This document shows positions 25,934-35,086 of a stretch of DNA of 64,000 nucleotides, piece after piece (positions within the stretch are counted from its first letter, which is position 1; each line of letters opens with the position of its first letter). The stretch is from Algorimicrobium sp002414705 (GTDB taxonomy: Bacteria; Bacteroidota; Bacteroidia; Flavobacteriales; Flavobacteriaceae). The DNA is taken from contig CAXAUF010000010.1 of the NCBI GenBank assembly GCA_963972425.1, forward strand, positions 1-64,000, given 5' to 3'. The notes below the pieces were generated by a model that made no database searches, was not told where the DNA came from, and saw only the letters and a list, made by a program, of their open reading frames with translations. The position numbers and the translations under genes were made by a program.

Positions 25934-27149
25934 TACTTAAAGCTATTTTATTTATGGCAAAAAACATGGCAAAAAACGTTATTCCCATATTACGAACCAA
26001 CACATTTTCAGTAGTTGAGATACAAATCACGAATACTATTAACAGTAATTGCTCATATTTTTTTGTTTTGATTGCTTGATAACTATTGAAAGTTAAGAAA
26101 AAGAAGAAGACTGTTAAACCCATTAATCCTAATTCTATCAAATAATTTAAATACTGATTATGCGAATTGTATTTTTTTTCAAAAGAAAAGAACATTTCAT
26201 TTTCAATATAAGCTTCTTTTAACACTGTCATTTCCATTCCTGTACCATAACCAAAAAATGGTTTTTCCAAAACTTTTTCAACTGCTACTTGCCATCTTGC
26301 CATTCGTGAATCAGAAACTAATTTTTTAGTTGTATTACTATTACCTACATTTTCTGTTAAATCCCAAACAATACCTCGTTGCCATTTTTTAACGAAATAT
26401 GTGTCTTTCAAAACATAAAGCATAGACACCATTAAAAACAAACCCGTTCCTAGTACAATTAAACGTTGTTTTTTGCTTTTTAATTTTAGAAACACATAAA
26501 ATAAAGCGTATATAAGGGCTGCAATAAAAACAATACGGCTGTTCAGAAATAGTAAGCTCACGAAAAACACTGAATAAATTACTATCTGAATTTCTTTTGC
26601 TAATTTGTAGTGGTTAAATTCCCACATAGCAGAACTTACCAAAATGTATAAACCTAAATATGTAGGATGGGAATCATGCAAAGGCAGAACGAATTTTTGA
26701 GTTGTATACCTATAACTAAACAAGTATCTTAAAGTGAAATTTTCTGCATCTATGTAATTTATGAGAACATTTATGAGTAAAAATAAACAAACAAAAAACA
26801 AGCTTATTGTTAACCCAAAAAATAATGATTTCTGGACTTTTCGAAAATCTAATTTCGATTTAAAACCTAGAACTAAAGGTATTATTAGAAAAGTAGCTAT
26901 CCTCCCTAAAAAATTAAAACCAGTACTAAAATTGTCCGAATAAAAAACACCTAAAACATATGCAAAAAATAGCATAGCTGTGGATGTTAAAAAGAATTTA
27001 TAATTGTAGGTTACGTTTTTTTTGTCAATCTTAAAAACAACAATAAAAATAGATAATGCCAAAAAAACATTACTTGCTGGTAAATATATGGGCACAAAGA
27101 AAGAAAATAGAAAGAAAGGTATTAGTGAATATTTATCTATGTAATTCAT
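25920..27149 (-). CDS. O-antigen ligase / polymerase family membrane protein
   Basis: The 409-residue protein has about ten to eleven membrane helices. The conserved C-terminal loop of the O-antigen ligase/polymerase (Wzy_C) family is visible: LHDSHPTYLGLYILVSSA near 158-175, and FGYGTGMEMTVLKEAYIENE, then YNSHNQYLNYLIELGLMGL near 325-343. The paired His/Asn in NSHNQYLN is the best marker. It may attach finished chains to lipid A or join repeat units. It overlaps the acetyltransferase and the gene upstream by a few bases. Confidence 0.82.
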   Translation of the reverse strand: MNYIDKYSLIPFFLFSFFVPIYLPASNVFLALSIFIVVFKIDKKNVTYNYKFFLTSTAMLFFAYVLGVFYSDNFSTGFNFLGRIATFLIIPLVLGFKSKLDFRKVQKSLFFGLTISLFFVCLFLLINVLINYIDAENFTLRYLFSYRYTTQKFVLPLHDSHPTYLGLYILVSSAMWEFNHYKLAKEIQIVIYSVFFVSLLFLNSRIVFIAALIYALFYVFLKLKSKKQRLIVLGTGLFLMVSMLYVLKDTYFVKKWQRGIVWDLTENVGNSNTTKKLVSDSRMARWQVAVEKVLEKPFFGYGTGMEMTVLKEAYIENEMFFSFEKKYNSHNQYLNYLIELGLMGLTVFFFFLTFNSYQAIKTKKYEQLLLIVFVICISTTENVLVRNMGITFFAMFFAINKIALSNENQ

Positions 27150-28363
27150 TTAAATCCTTTTAAACTAAAATTAATCCTGTAAGTCATAATCTTTATTAAT
27201 GCAATAATTATTAACATAATGTAAAACGTTAAATCAAAATATCCTGTGTGAATGCACATAAGTGTGTTAATGGTAAACAATGCATATAAAGTTAAAGAAA
27301 ATGGATCCTTTTTTTCTTTCATTATTTTCTTTATGTACTCAATGAGAAAGGCAATTAGCAAGAAACCAAAAAACACCAGAAAATATCCACCGTCTATAAA
27401 TAAGGCACCTTGTAAAGTAGGCGTTATACTCCATGGTTTTCCATTTGGCATTTTTCTTGCTCCAACAATTTCGCCTACAATATTTCTAACCCCTAATTGA
27501 CTTCCTGGTAATAATGTTTTAAAATTAGAAAAAGCTAATCCTAAATAATACGGCTTATTTTCTGTTTTTTCAATGATAGTTTTAACCATTTGCTGGTCAA
27601 ATCTAAAAAGAGCGAGTGTTGGTATAAATTGTTTTAAAACAGGTTTATCCTCAAAATATGTTATGTCCATATTCTTGTAATAACGTGTTAGGCTATACTT
27701 TAAACTCACTCTAAAGGAAGAGATATAAGACATTAACATGACCACCACCAACAAGCCAATTAGGTTTTTTTTGGTAAAAATATTCTTATACCTATTTTGA
27801 AAATCATTTCTAATTACAAAAAAAAGAATAACAGTACCTCCCACTAAAATTATTAAAGGAGATCTGTAACCTAAAGAAATTATAAATAAGGCTTGCGTTA
27901 TGATGAAAATTATATATTTAATTTTAAATTTTTTGTTTGCTAAAAGTCTTTCAGCAAAGAAAATTAATGATATAATGATGCTTGTATAAACTATAACATT
28001 TGTAATAGCAAAAGTCCCAAACCTTTTAGTAGCCGACAATATTAGTATGCCTCCATTTAGATAATGCGTTAAAATAATTAAGCAAAAACTGAATGTATTT
28101 ATCAAAACAAATAAAACAAAAATTACTTTAGGTTTAAACCTCCCTTTTATATTACTTTTAAACTTTATTTTTATTGTGCGTGTGAATAAAGTGCCTATTA
28201 AGAAGCCTATAAAGCCCAAAAAGCATAATATGTATAATTTCGTGTTTTCTAATATTTCAGAAAAAAAAGGAAAGTTTATAATTCCTGTCAAATTAACAGC
28301 AAGAAAAATAACCAAAAATATTCTTAAATAAGGTAATGGTTTGATTTCAATATTTTCATTCAT
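27146..28363 (-). CDS. Oligosaccharide repeat-unit polymerase-like membrane protein
   Basis: The 405-residue protein, counted from the ATG at 28363 (a GTG six bases upstream is the alternative), has about eleven membrane helices and a periplasmic loop around residues 235-320 containing ALFRFDQQMVKTIIE and NGKPWSITPTLQGALFIDGGYF. The layout resembles Wzy-type polymerases with O-antigen-polysaccharide-polymerase character, but identity is low and this is an inference. It is the first gene of the minus-strand run down to the initiating transferase and has a well-formed promoter. Confidence 0.68.
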   Translation of the reverse strand: MNENIEIKPLPYLRIFLVIFLAVNLTGIINFPFFSEILENTKLYILCFLGFIGFLIGTLFTRTIKIKFKSNIKGRFKPKVIFVLFVLINTFSFCLIILTHYLNGGILILSATKRFGTFAITNVIVYTSIIISLIFFAERLLANKKFKIKYIIFIITQALFIISLGYRSPLIILVGGTVILFFVIRNDFQNRYKNIFTKKNLIGLLVVVMLMSYISSFRVSLKYSLTRYYKNMDITYFEDKPVLKQFIPTLALFRFDQQMVKTIIEKTENKPYYLGLAFSNFKTLLPGSQLGVRNIVGEIVGARKMPNGKPWSITPTLQGALFIDGGYFLVFFGFLLIAFLIEYIKKIMKEKKDPFSLTLYALFTINTLMCIHTGYFDLTFYIMLIIIALIKIMTYRINFSLKGFK

Positions 28364-28381
28364 AATCACTTTTGTATACTA

Positions 28382-28410
28382 CAAAAATATGCAACTTAAA
28401 AAACAAACAA
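28382..28410 (-). promoter_or_regulatory. Promoter for the 28363-20580 polysaccharide operon
   Basis: On the minus strand TTG (28408-28410) and TATTTTTG (28382-28389) are 18 bases apart. It lies in the 57-base gap between divergent genes and overlaps the leader of the plus-strand glycosyltransferase gene at 28421. Confidence 0.55.
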
Positions 28411-28420
28411 GAAATAAACT

Positions 28421-29494
28421 ATGAAATTATTTTTAATCTCAAATATGTATCCATCTGCAGCAGATTCTTTATTTGGAGTTTTTGTTCAAAACTTTAAAAA
28501 TGAATTAGAAAAACAAGGTGCTACATTTAGTAAATTAAGTTTAATAAAAGGAAAATCTAGTTCAATCTTTAAAAAACTATCAAGTTATATAAATCATTAT
28601 TACAGTTGTATTAATAATTATGCATCCAATGATTATGATTTAATATATGTACATTATTTAACGCATCACATTCCTATATTATCACTCTTTAATTTAAACA
28701 AAAAGAAGGTGGTAATAAACTCTCATGGAAGTGATATTATTGGTTTACAAAATTCCCCTTTTTTAAATTTTTTTGCTAAACGGATTTTAAAAAAAGTACA
28801 TTTGATAGTTGTTCCTACAAGTTATTTTAAAGCAAAAATTATAGATTATTATCCTTTTTTAGATTCAAACAAAATCTATGTTTCACCATCAGCAGGAATA
28901 GAAGCTCATAAATTTTATTCAAAACAACAAAAAACATTTACCAGTAAAACCCTTTCATTAGGTTTCATTTCTCGTTTTATAGAAGAAAAAGGTTGGAAAA
29001 CATACTTGCAGGCATTAGTTGAACTAAAAGAAGCGGAGATTCCTTTCAAGGCAGTAATGGCTGGGAAAGGTCCAGACGAAAGTCAGATTTTAGAATTTAT
29101 TGAAGAAAATGAATTGAGCACAAATCTCAATTATTTAGGATTGGTTAAACAAGACGAATTAATTGATATTTATAATGATTTAGACCTCTATATTTTTCCA
29201 ACTTATAGAGAAGCTGAAAGTTTAGGATTAACAGGTTTAGAAGCCATGTCCTGTGGTGCTGCAGTAGTATCATGCAATGTTTCTGGACCAACAACATATG
29301 TTGAAAATAATATAAATGGTTATTTATTCCCACCTAAAGACACCACAGAGCTCGTAAAAATCATAAAGCACTATTATAAACTCAACTCTAATGAAAAAGA
29401 AAAAATGTCACTTGCGGCCTTAGAGACTGCTAAACAATATGAAAGTAAACGTGTCAATAAAAAACTGTATGAAAAACTTATTCAAACGTTGTAA
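28421..29494 (+). CDS. Glycosyltransferase family 4
   Basis: The 357-residue protein is a GT4 (GT-B fold) transferase: an N-terminal acceptor domain starting MKLFLISNMYPSAADSLFG with the NSHGSDI motif near 105, and a C-terminal donor domain with LGFISRFIEEKGWKTYL near 185, AGKGPDES near 216, and the EX7E motif EAESLGLTGLEAMSCGAAVV near 263-282. Both glutamates are present, so it should be active. It is a single plus-strand gene between two minus-strand blocks, convergent with the decayed flippase. Confidence 0.9.
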   Translation: MKLFLISNMYPSAADSLFGVFVQNFKNELEKQGATFSKLSLIKGKSSSIFKKLSSYINHYYSCINNYASNDYDLIYVHYLTHHIPILSLFNLNKKKVVINSHGSDIIGLQNSPFLNFFAKRILKKVHLIVVPTSYFKAKIIDYYPFLDSNKIYVSPSAGIEAHKFYSKQQKTFTSKTLSLGFISRFIEEKGWKTYLQALVELKEAEIPFKAVMAGKGPDESQILEFIEENELSTNLNYLGLVKQDELIDIYNDLDLYIFPTYREAESLGLTGLEAMSCGAAVVSCNVSGPTTYVENNINGYLFPPKDTTELVKIIKHYYKLNSNEKEKMSLAALETAKQYESKRVNKKLYEKLIQTL

Positions 29495-29498
29495 AATA

Positions 29499-29785
29499 TC
29501 ATTTATATATATTCTTTCTTATATAAATAACACTCACCAGATTCCAAAAATCTAAACTAACTGACGTTGCAATAGCAACACCATTGACACCATAATTATT
29601 AACTAAAACCAAGTTTAGAGAAATGTTAATTAGTAAAGCTATAAAAAGTATGTTTTGAAAAGCTTTCTGGCTGCGTGTCATTTGTAGAATAGACCCAACA
29701 GGACCACAAACTGCATTGAACATTGGCCTACACATAAAATGATCAATGCTTTTTTCCTAGCTTAAAATTTTAAGCATTTTTGAAT
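29499..29785 (-). pseudogene. Remnant of a flippase (wzx) 3' end
   Basis: An open frame from the ATG at 29735 encodes 78 residues, FNAVCGPVGSILQMT onwards, matching the last ~75 residues of the intact flippase at 32387-33667 (which has FNAVCGPVGSILQMTG). Homology at the DNA level continues to at least 29771, past a one-base deletion near 29720 where CCAACTG in the intact gene is CCAATG here, so the fragment is out of frame with its own 5' part. The rest of the gene is missing, and the frameshifted sugar-dehydrogenase gene begins about 20 bases further on. It is a dead relic of an earlier flippase gene. Confidence 0.85.
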
Positions 29786-29801
29786 TACGTTTTCTGAACA
29801 A

Positions 29802-32308
29802 TTAATTCTTTATTAGTTTTAAATTGATTTTTGAATCATTCATTATCAATTGAATAATATATAATCCATTTGGAAGATTAGTGGCATTTATATATAATTG
29901 ATCTTCTAATTCTTCAATAGAAACTAAGCCATTTAGATGCTTACCAAGCATATCATAAATATCAATTTTATAATTGCTATTAAAATTCATGCCTTTTACT
30001 TCAACAATATTTCTAGTAGGGTTTGGAGAAAGAAATATATTACTAGTATCTAATTCATACTCTTCAGTCCCCAGAGTAATTTGATTATAATTATACATGG
30101 ATTCGCCATATTCGTTATAAGACTTTATTCTAAAGCGATATTCTACATTTGACAGTAAATTATTAGCAATTGTTAAACTATAACTTGTTAAATCTTTATC
30201 GGCCAAAATGTGAAATTCTTCTCCAGTGTTTTCATTTTCTAAAATAAATCCTTTGATACAGGGAGGGTTTGTTGCTTCCCAATTAAACAATATAGAATCA
30301 ACAGTATTATCTAATACTTGACTATCAAAGTTTAACACCATATCTGGGTTTGTACATCTTTCAAAAAATGCTGTAATCTCAAGATTCTCTTCAGGTATCG
30401 TATAAAAATCCTCATTTAAAACTTCGGACCAATGACTTAATCTATATATGGCATTTTCTCCGTCAATAATCTGAAAATCAGGAGAGCCTATTTCCAATAT
30501 TAAATTCTCTACAAAAACCTTTGTTGTTGGTGTTTCATAGCTTGGACCATCTATATTTACTTGAAGACTTTCAGGTGAGGTTAAAAACGTAACTTCTGTT
30601 GTTTTAGGGAAAATCTCAACAGATTCTTCAGTTATTTGACCAAAATTATCTCTTACCTTTACGATAAACCTAAACCAAACATTTGAAGACGTCTCGCCTG
30701 CATCTGGAATTGTATAGTATCCACTTCTCACGCCTGATGCCACTGAAGGTCCATCATGTATGTGATCATTATGAAGAAATTCAACAAACCACTCGAAATT
30801 TTCTGACGAAATCTCACCATCAACTATATCTGTTGCGGAGGCTTCAAAGTATATTGTTTCACCTGCTTGATATAGACTAGTACTTAAAGGATAGCTCAAG
30901 GTTACATCAGCAGGTGCATCATAAGGGACAACTGTTAAATAAAAGAAATCACTCCATGCTTCGCCAAAGTTATTAAATACCCTTACTTGATATTCACCTT
31001 CATAACCCGAATGTGTTCCGCCAAAACTATAAACATTAGAATTGGGTCCATTATTAAGTCTATTTCCATCTCTAAACCATTCATAATTTAAAGTTTCAGC
31101 CCCTGCTGCTCTTAACTCAAATCTAGTACGCTCCCCATCCATAGTAACTGTATCTTCCGGAGATTGAAGCACTATGGGCTCATTACCTTCATAATAATCA
31201 ATTTTATAAAAAACATTATATATACGACTAAAGTAATAGAAGTAACCATCTGGACTCAATTTTAGGTATACGCCTCCTCTTGGGATATCTGTGCCAAATG
31301 TTTCCCTAGTATCAGATAAATCATGTATATGATCATGCCCATCGAATTCCGGCGTAATTGTATTAATCCATTGTTTATTAAAATCTATAAAAAAGTATTT
31401 ATTTACATATTCTTGTGGATACATAGGAGTAATTGTTTCATAAAATGCGCCACCAGTTAGTGCGTCACCTGCCATTCCCTGTTCTCCAAAATGTGGATAA
31501 GCATAAGTTGGTTCATCGTATACTGAAGTAGAAGTAGTATTTAGACCCTCTTCGATAGGCCACCCAAAATTTCGATTACTTTGACTAGCATCATTAATTT
31601 CTTCCCATTCATCTTTTCCAACATCATTAATAAATATCGTACTAGATTCTCTATGAATATTCATTGTATAAGGATTTCTAAGGCCAATCCCCCAAAATAA
31701 CTCTTGTACACCACCTTCTCCGTAATACGGATTGTCGGTTGGAACACTACCATCTTTATGAATACGCAAAACTTTACCATGAGTAGTATTCATGTCTTGC
31801 GCATTAGTTGGAGTACTATTATCACCTGTTGTTGTGAATAAATAGCCATTATTATCAATTACAATAGCACCACCTGTATGCCAAATAGCAGTTAATGGAC
31901 TTAAATCTATTAGAATTTGTTCTGAATCTAAATCTATTGTTGAATTTAAAAATTCAAATCTAGAAACCCTATTGTGAGTTGAGTCCTCTGTGGTATAAGT
32001 AACGTAAATATATGGTGAAGTTGGATAATCTGGATCAACTTGTATCCCAACTAATCCTCTGTCTCCTGATGTTACAGTAATTGTTGGAATTCTTACAATT
32101 GGTCTTCTATTAAATCATTATTTTGAATTAAATAAACATAACCACTTTGATTAGCGAGCAAAGCCGTGTCTTCATCTATAAATGTAAAGCAACTAATATT
32201 TTCTAATTCATCTGTCACTTCAACAAGTGAGAATCCCACAGGTAAATTTTGAGCTGTAGTGACATTAAAAAAAAGTATAACTAAAAAACTGCTAATAATG
32301 AATCTCAT
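29802..32308 (-). pseudogene. Frameshifted secreted glucose/sorbosone dehydrogenase-like gene with T9SS sorting domain
   Basis: The 5' part (32093-32308) encodes a signal peptide ending TTAQ and the start of a beta-propeller, then stops. The rest is open in another frame from 32114 down to 29802. A one-base loss between 32096 and 32114 explains the break, because ED in frame one continues as PIVRIPTITVTSGDRGLVGI in frame two. The joined product (about 835 residues) would be a PQQ-type sugar dehydrogenase domain (THGKVLRIHKDGS, WGIGLRNPY, INDVGKDEWEEIN, NFGWPIEEG), then Ig-like and fibronectin-like domains, and a C-terminal type IX sorting domain (LSPNPTRNIVEVKG to the end). It may be a sequencing error or true inactivation. 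Confidence 0.85.
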
Positions 32309-32345
32309 GTTTTAATAAATTTTCCGTTAATATATTGAAATCTTA

Positions 32346-32353
32346 CAAATATA
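32346..32353 (-). promoter_or_regulatory. -7 promoter element of the sugar-dehydrogenase-like gene
   Basis: On the minus strand this is TATATTTG, a perfect TAnnTTTG, 37 bases before the ATG at 32308. No -33 TTG is seen. It suggests that this gene had its own promoter although it follows the flippase gene. Confidence 0.4.
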
Positions 32354-32386
32354 ATTTAACTTTTATTATTAACCATTTTTTTTGAG

Positions 32387-33667
32387 TTAAAACACGGTTT
32401 TACGAATATAAATATAACTTGTAATGTTCCAAAAGGCTAAACTTATTGCTGTTGCAGTAGCAACTCCATTTATTCCATGTTTCTCAACTAATAATATATT
32501 TAAAGTTATATTAATTATTAAGGCAATAAATAGAATGTTTTGAAATACTTTTTGTCTTCCAGTCATTTGTAGAATAGAACCAACAGGTCCGCATACTGCA
32601 TTGAACAGTTGGCCAACGCATAAAATGATTAATGCTGTCGAGCCTAACTTAAAATCTTCACCAAAAAACCTTAAAATAATGTCTTTAAATAATATAATTA
32701 CAATAACGACCAACAATGAAATTATTAAATTAACTATTGTAGAGAATTTAACCAACTTTTTAAATAAAGCCATATCATTATCATGGAAAGCAGATGATAG
32801 TTTAGGCGCTAAAATAGAATCAATAGCTTGAAAAGTAAAGCTGGTCACTGCAGCAATCTTTAAAACGACACTATAAACTCCTACAACACTACTCTCTCTA
32901 TAAATACCTAAAATAATAGTATCAGACCATCCCAAAAACACAATCATGGATGCAGAAAAAAGCATAGGTAAAGACTTTAAAACAAAGCCTTTCGATTTAT
33001 AATTTGTGTGTTTTGAGAGTGGAAATAAATATTTATAAATATAAATAATCGAAATCAAAAATAACACAAATATACCTAGCGTATGAGCTATAATACTGGT
33101 TACTGGCGTTGATTCATAAATTAAAATAAATACACCTAAAAAAAGCAATGAAAAAACAAAACGACCACCATTAAACAAAAAAGAATACAACGCATTTTTT
33201 TTTAACCCTCTAAATACTCCTGCATTTAAAAGAATAAATGTAAAGAACATAACACAAGGTGCCGTCCATTTTAAAAATATACTTAATTCTGGATCATTAA
33301 AAACATAATTACTAATTTCATCTGAAAACACGAAAATTATGGTGGATACAATACATGTTAAGCCTAAAACAAATGGAACTATTTTAAAATAGATGCCTTT
33401 TGCATTATCATAATTATTTTTAATTGCAAAAATTTTCACAAAATGGGTATCAACTCCCAATCTGCAGAACAAAGCACCAATAATCATAAATGAAAAACTT
33501 AAGGCTAAACGACCTTGTGTTTCAGCGCCATAAAGTTTTACGGTATAAAAAATAAATACATATCCCGCTAAAAATCCTAGTACTCTAATAAGCAAAGCAA
33601 CAAGACCCTTTTTCATTAGCTCAGAAAGGTCTTGGTTACTTATAGCTTTTTGTATTTTTGATATCAA
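32387..33667 (-). CDS. Polysaccharide flippase (Wzx-like)
   Basis: The 426-residue protein has about twelve membrane helices and the oligosaccharide flippase layout: KGLVALLIRVLGFLAGYVFI at the start of helix 1, then GVDTHFVKIFAIKNNYDNA, and the C-terminal FNAVCGPVGSILQMTG loop. It should move lipid-linked repeat units across the inner membrane. No ATG occurs at the expected start: TTG at 33667 follows an in-frame stop by eight codons, and the first ATG (33616) would remove 17 residues of the normal amphipathic N-terminus. It is the intact counterpart of the remnant at 29499. Confidence 0.9.
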   Translation of the reverse strand: MISKIQKAISNQDLSELMKKGLVALLIRVLGFLAGYVFIFYTVKLYGAETQGRLALSFSFMIIGALFCRLGVDTHFVKIFAIKNNYDNAKGIYFKIVPFVLGLTCIVSTIIFVFSDEISNYVFNDPELSIFLKWTAPCVMFFTFILLNAGVFRGLKKNALYSFLFNGGRFVFSLLFLGVFILIYESTPVTSIIAHTLGIFVLFLISIIYIYKYLFPLSKHTNYKSKGFVLKSLPMLFSASMIVFLGWSDTIILGIYRESSVVGVYSVVLKIAAVTSFTFQAIDSILAPKLSSAFHDNDMALFKKLVKFSTIVNLIISLLVVIVIILFKDIILRFFGEDFKLGSTALIILCVGQLFNAVCGPVGSILQMTGRQKVFQNILFIALIINITLNILLVEKHGINGVATATAISLAFWNITSYIYIRKTVF

Positions 33668-33694
33668 TTGAGAATGGTATTTAATCGGTTATTT

Positions 33695-35083
33695 TTATAA
33701 ATTGGTTACCCAAATAGGTTGACCTATAACACCTTGATATTTATCTTTATTATATAAAAACAATTTAATTTTTTCGAACTCTTTGATTTGTGTATTTATT
33801 TGCAGTAAAATTTCATTCTCTTTTGTTTCCTCTAATAAAACATTATGTAAATCAAAATCATTACCTTTTTGCTTACTTCTATCACTAATTAAATTTTTAA
33901 AGCTCTCTTCTGGATAAATATGTACTCCTAACCTATATTTTTTCAACTCCTTTTTGGAAGTTGAAGAATCAAAAACAATTTTAATATCGAAACCATTTTT
34001 TTTCTTAATAACATTATAACTACTAATACTTATTAAATCATTTAGTCTATAAGATTTGGATTTTGCTTGATAAAGTATTTCATTAAATTTACTAATATTC
34101 TTTTCTTTAAAATCAAGTTTATCTAAATCAAAATTTAATAAAATTTTCTTTTCTATAATATTAGCAAAATGAGTTGATACTTTTTTTGCCCCTCTATTAT
34201 TTAGGTGAGTAGGATCCTTAAAATCTTCTTTAGATAAAGATAATTCATCCCAATAATTATTGTAATCTAGAAATGGGATATTAATACTTTTTAGATATTT
34301 TGCAATTAAATCTTGATATAATAAATATTTATCACTAAAATTAATATTAAATGAAGGTGCGCTACAAAAAATTAATGGAATATCAGACTCTTTAAATTTA
34401 CATATAATATCATCTATTATAGCTTTTTCAACATTTGATAAATTCTTTAAATTCTTTTTACTTTTCTTATTATAATTATCTTGCTCTTTCTTGTACTTAT
34501 TAAATACCTCATCATTAAATGTATTATTTGAAGTATAAAACCCATTGTGAAAATATTTTTTATTTATAATATACTCTTTATTAAAGTTAGGCTCTTTCCA
34601 AGCATTATGATTTCTAATGGTTGGAAACATATTAGGAATATTTTTAACCCCATAAATAGAAATAAATCCTTTAACTTTAGACCAAGATAAACCTAAATTA
34701 TCAAAGGTCTCATATTGTAAATTTTTAGGGTTTTCATTAAGAACTGTTTCCAAGCTCATTGAAAAGATGTCTACAATAGCTAGTTTTATATTTTCATTAT
34801 TTAGTACCATGTCAATGACAGGTTCTGTAGCTCTTAATCTTTGAGCTGAAGCTCCAAAATTAAAAGTATACAAGCCGGTTATAGAGTCAAACACTTTAGG
34901 ATTATATGTAGAATATGCATGAGAACTCCCAAAAATTGCTATTTCAACATTACCTTTTACTTGTTCATAAACACCATTAGTATATGAACTTTGTGTGTTT
35001 TGTTTAAAAAAAGGATCCGTAAAACTTAAAGTGACTAAAACAAGAATTAAAATGATACTGCTATTTATAATAAATTTTTTCAT
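33695..35083 (-). CDS. SGNH-hydrolase-like membrane-anchored protein, MBOAT partner
   Basis: The 462-residue protein has one N-terminal membrane helix (residues 4-23) and an exported domain with an SGNH-type nucleophile motif, IFGSSHAYSTYNP, near residues 51-63 and a matching Asp/His motif, FKDPTHLNNRGAKKVSTHF, near 291-309. This is the pattern of AlgJ/AlgX/DltD-like partners that take the acyl group from an MBOAT and put it on an extracellular glycan. It follows the MBOAT gene by 3 bases. Codon use is very AT-rich and the protein is Lys/Asn-rich, more so than its neighbours, which may reflect recent transfer. Confidence 0.75.
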   Translation of the reverse strand: MKKFIINSSIILILVLVTLSFTDPFFKQNTQSSYTNGVYEQVKGNVEIAIFGSSHAYSTYNPKVFDSITGLYTFNFGASAQRLRATEPVIDMVLNNENIKLAIVDIFSMSLETVLNENPKNLQYETFDNLGLSWSKVKGFISIYGVKNIPNMFPTIRNHNAWKEPNFNKEYIINKKYFHNGFYTSNNTFNDEVFNKYKKEQDNYNKKSKKNLKNLSNVEKAIIDDIICKFKESDIPLIFCSAPSFNINFSDKYLLYQDLIAKYLKSINIPFLDYNNYWDELSLSKEDFKDPTHLNNRGAKKVSTHFANIIEKKILLNFDLDKLDFKEKNISKFNEILYQAKSKSYRLNDLISISSYNVIKKKNGFDIKIVFDSSTSKKELKKYRLGVHIYPEESFKNLISDRSKQKGNDFDLHNVLLEETKENEILLQINTQIKEFEKIKLFLYNKDKYQGVIGQPIWVTNL

Positions 35084-35086
35084 ATT

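Noticed and set aside
29499..33667. Composite transposon bounded by direct repeats
   Set aside because: The repeated ends are coding parts of flippase genes, there are no terminal inverted repeats, and no transposase is present.
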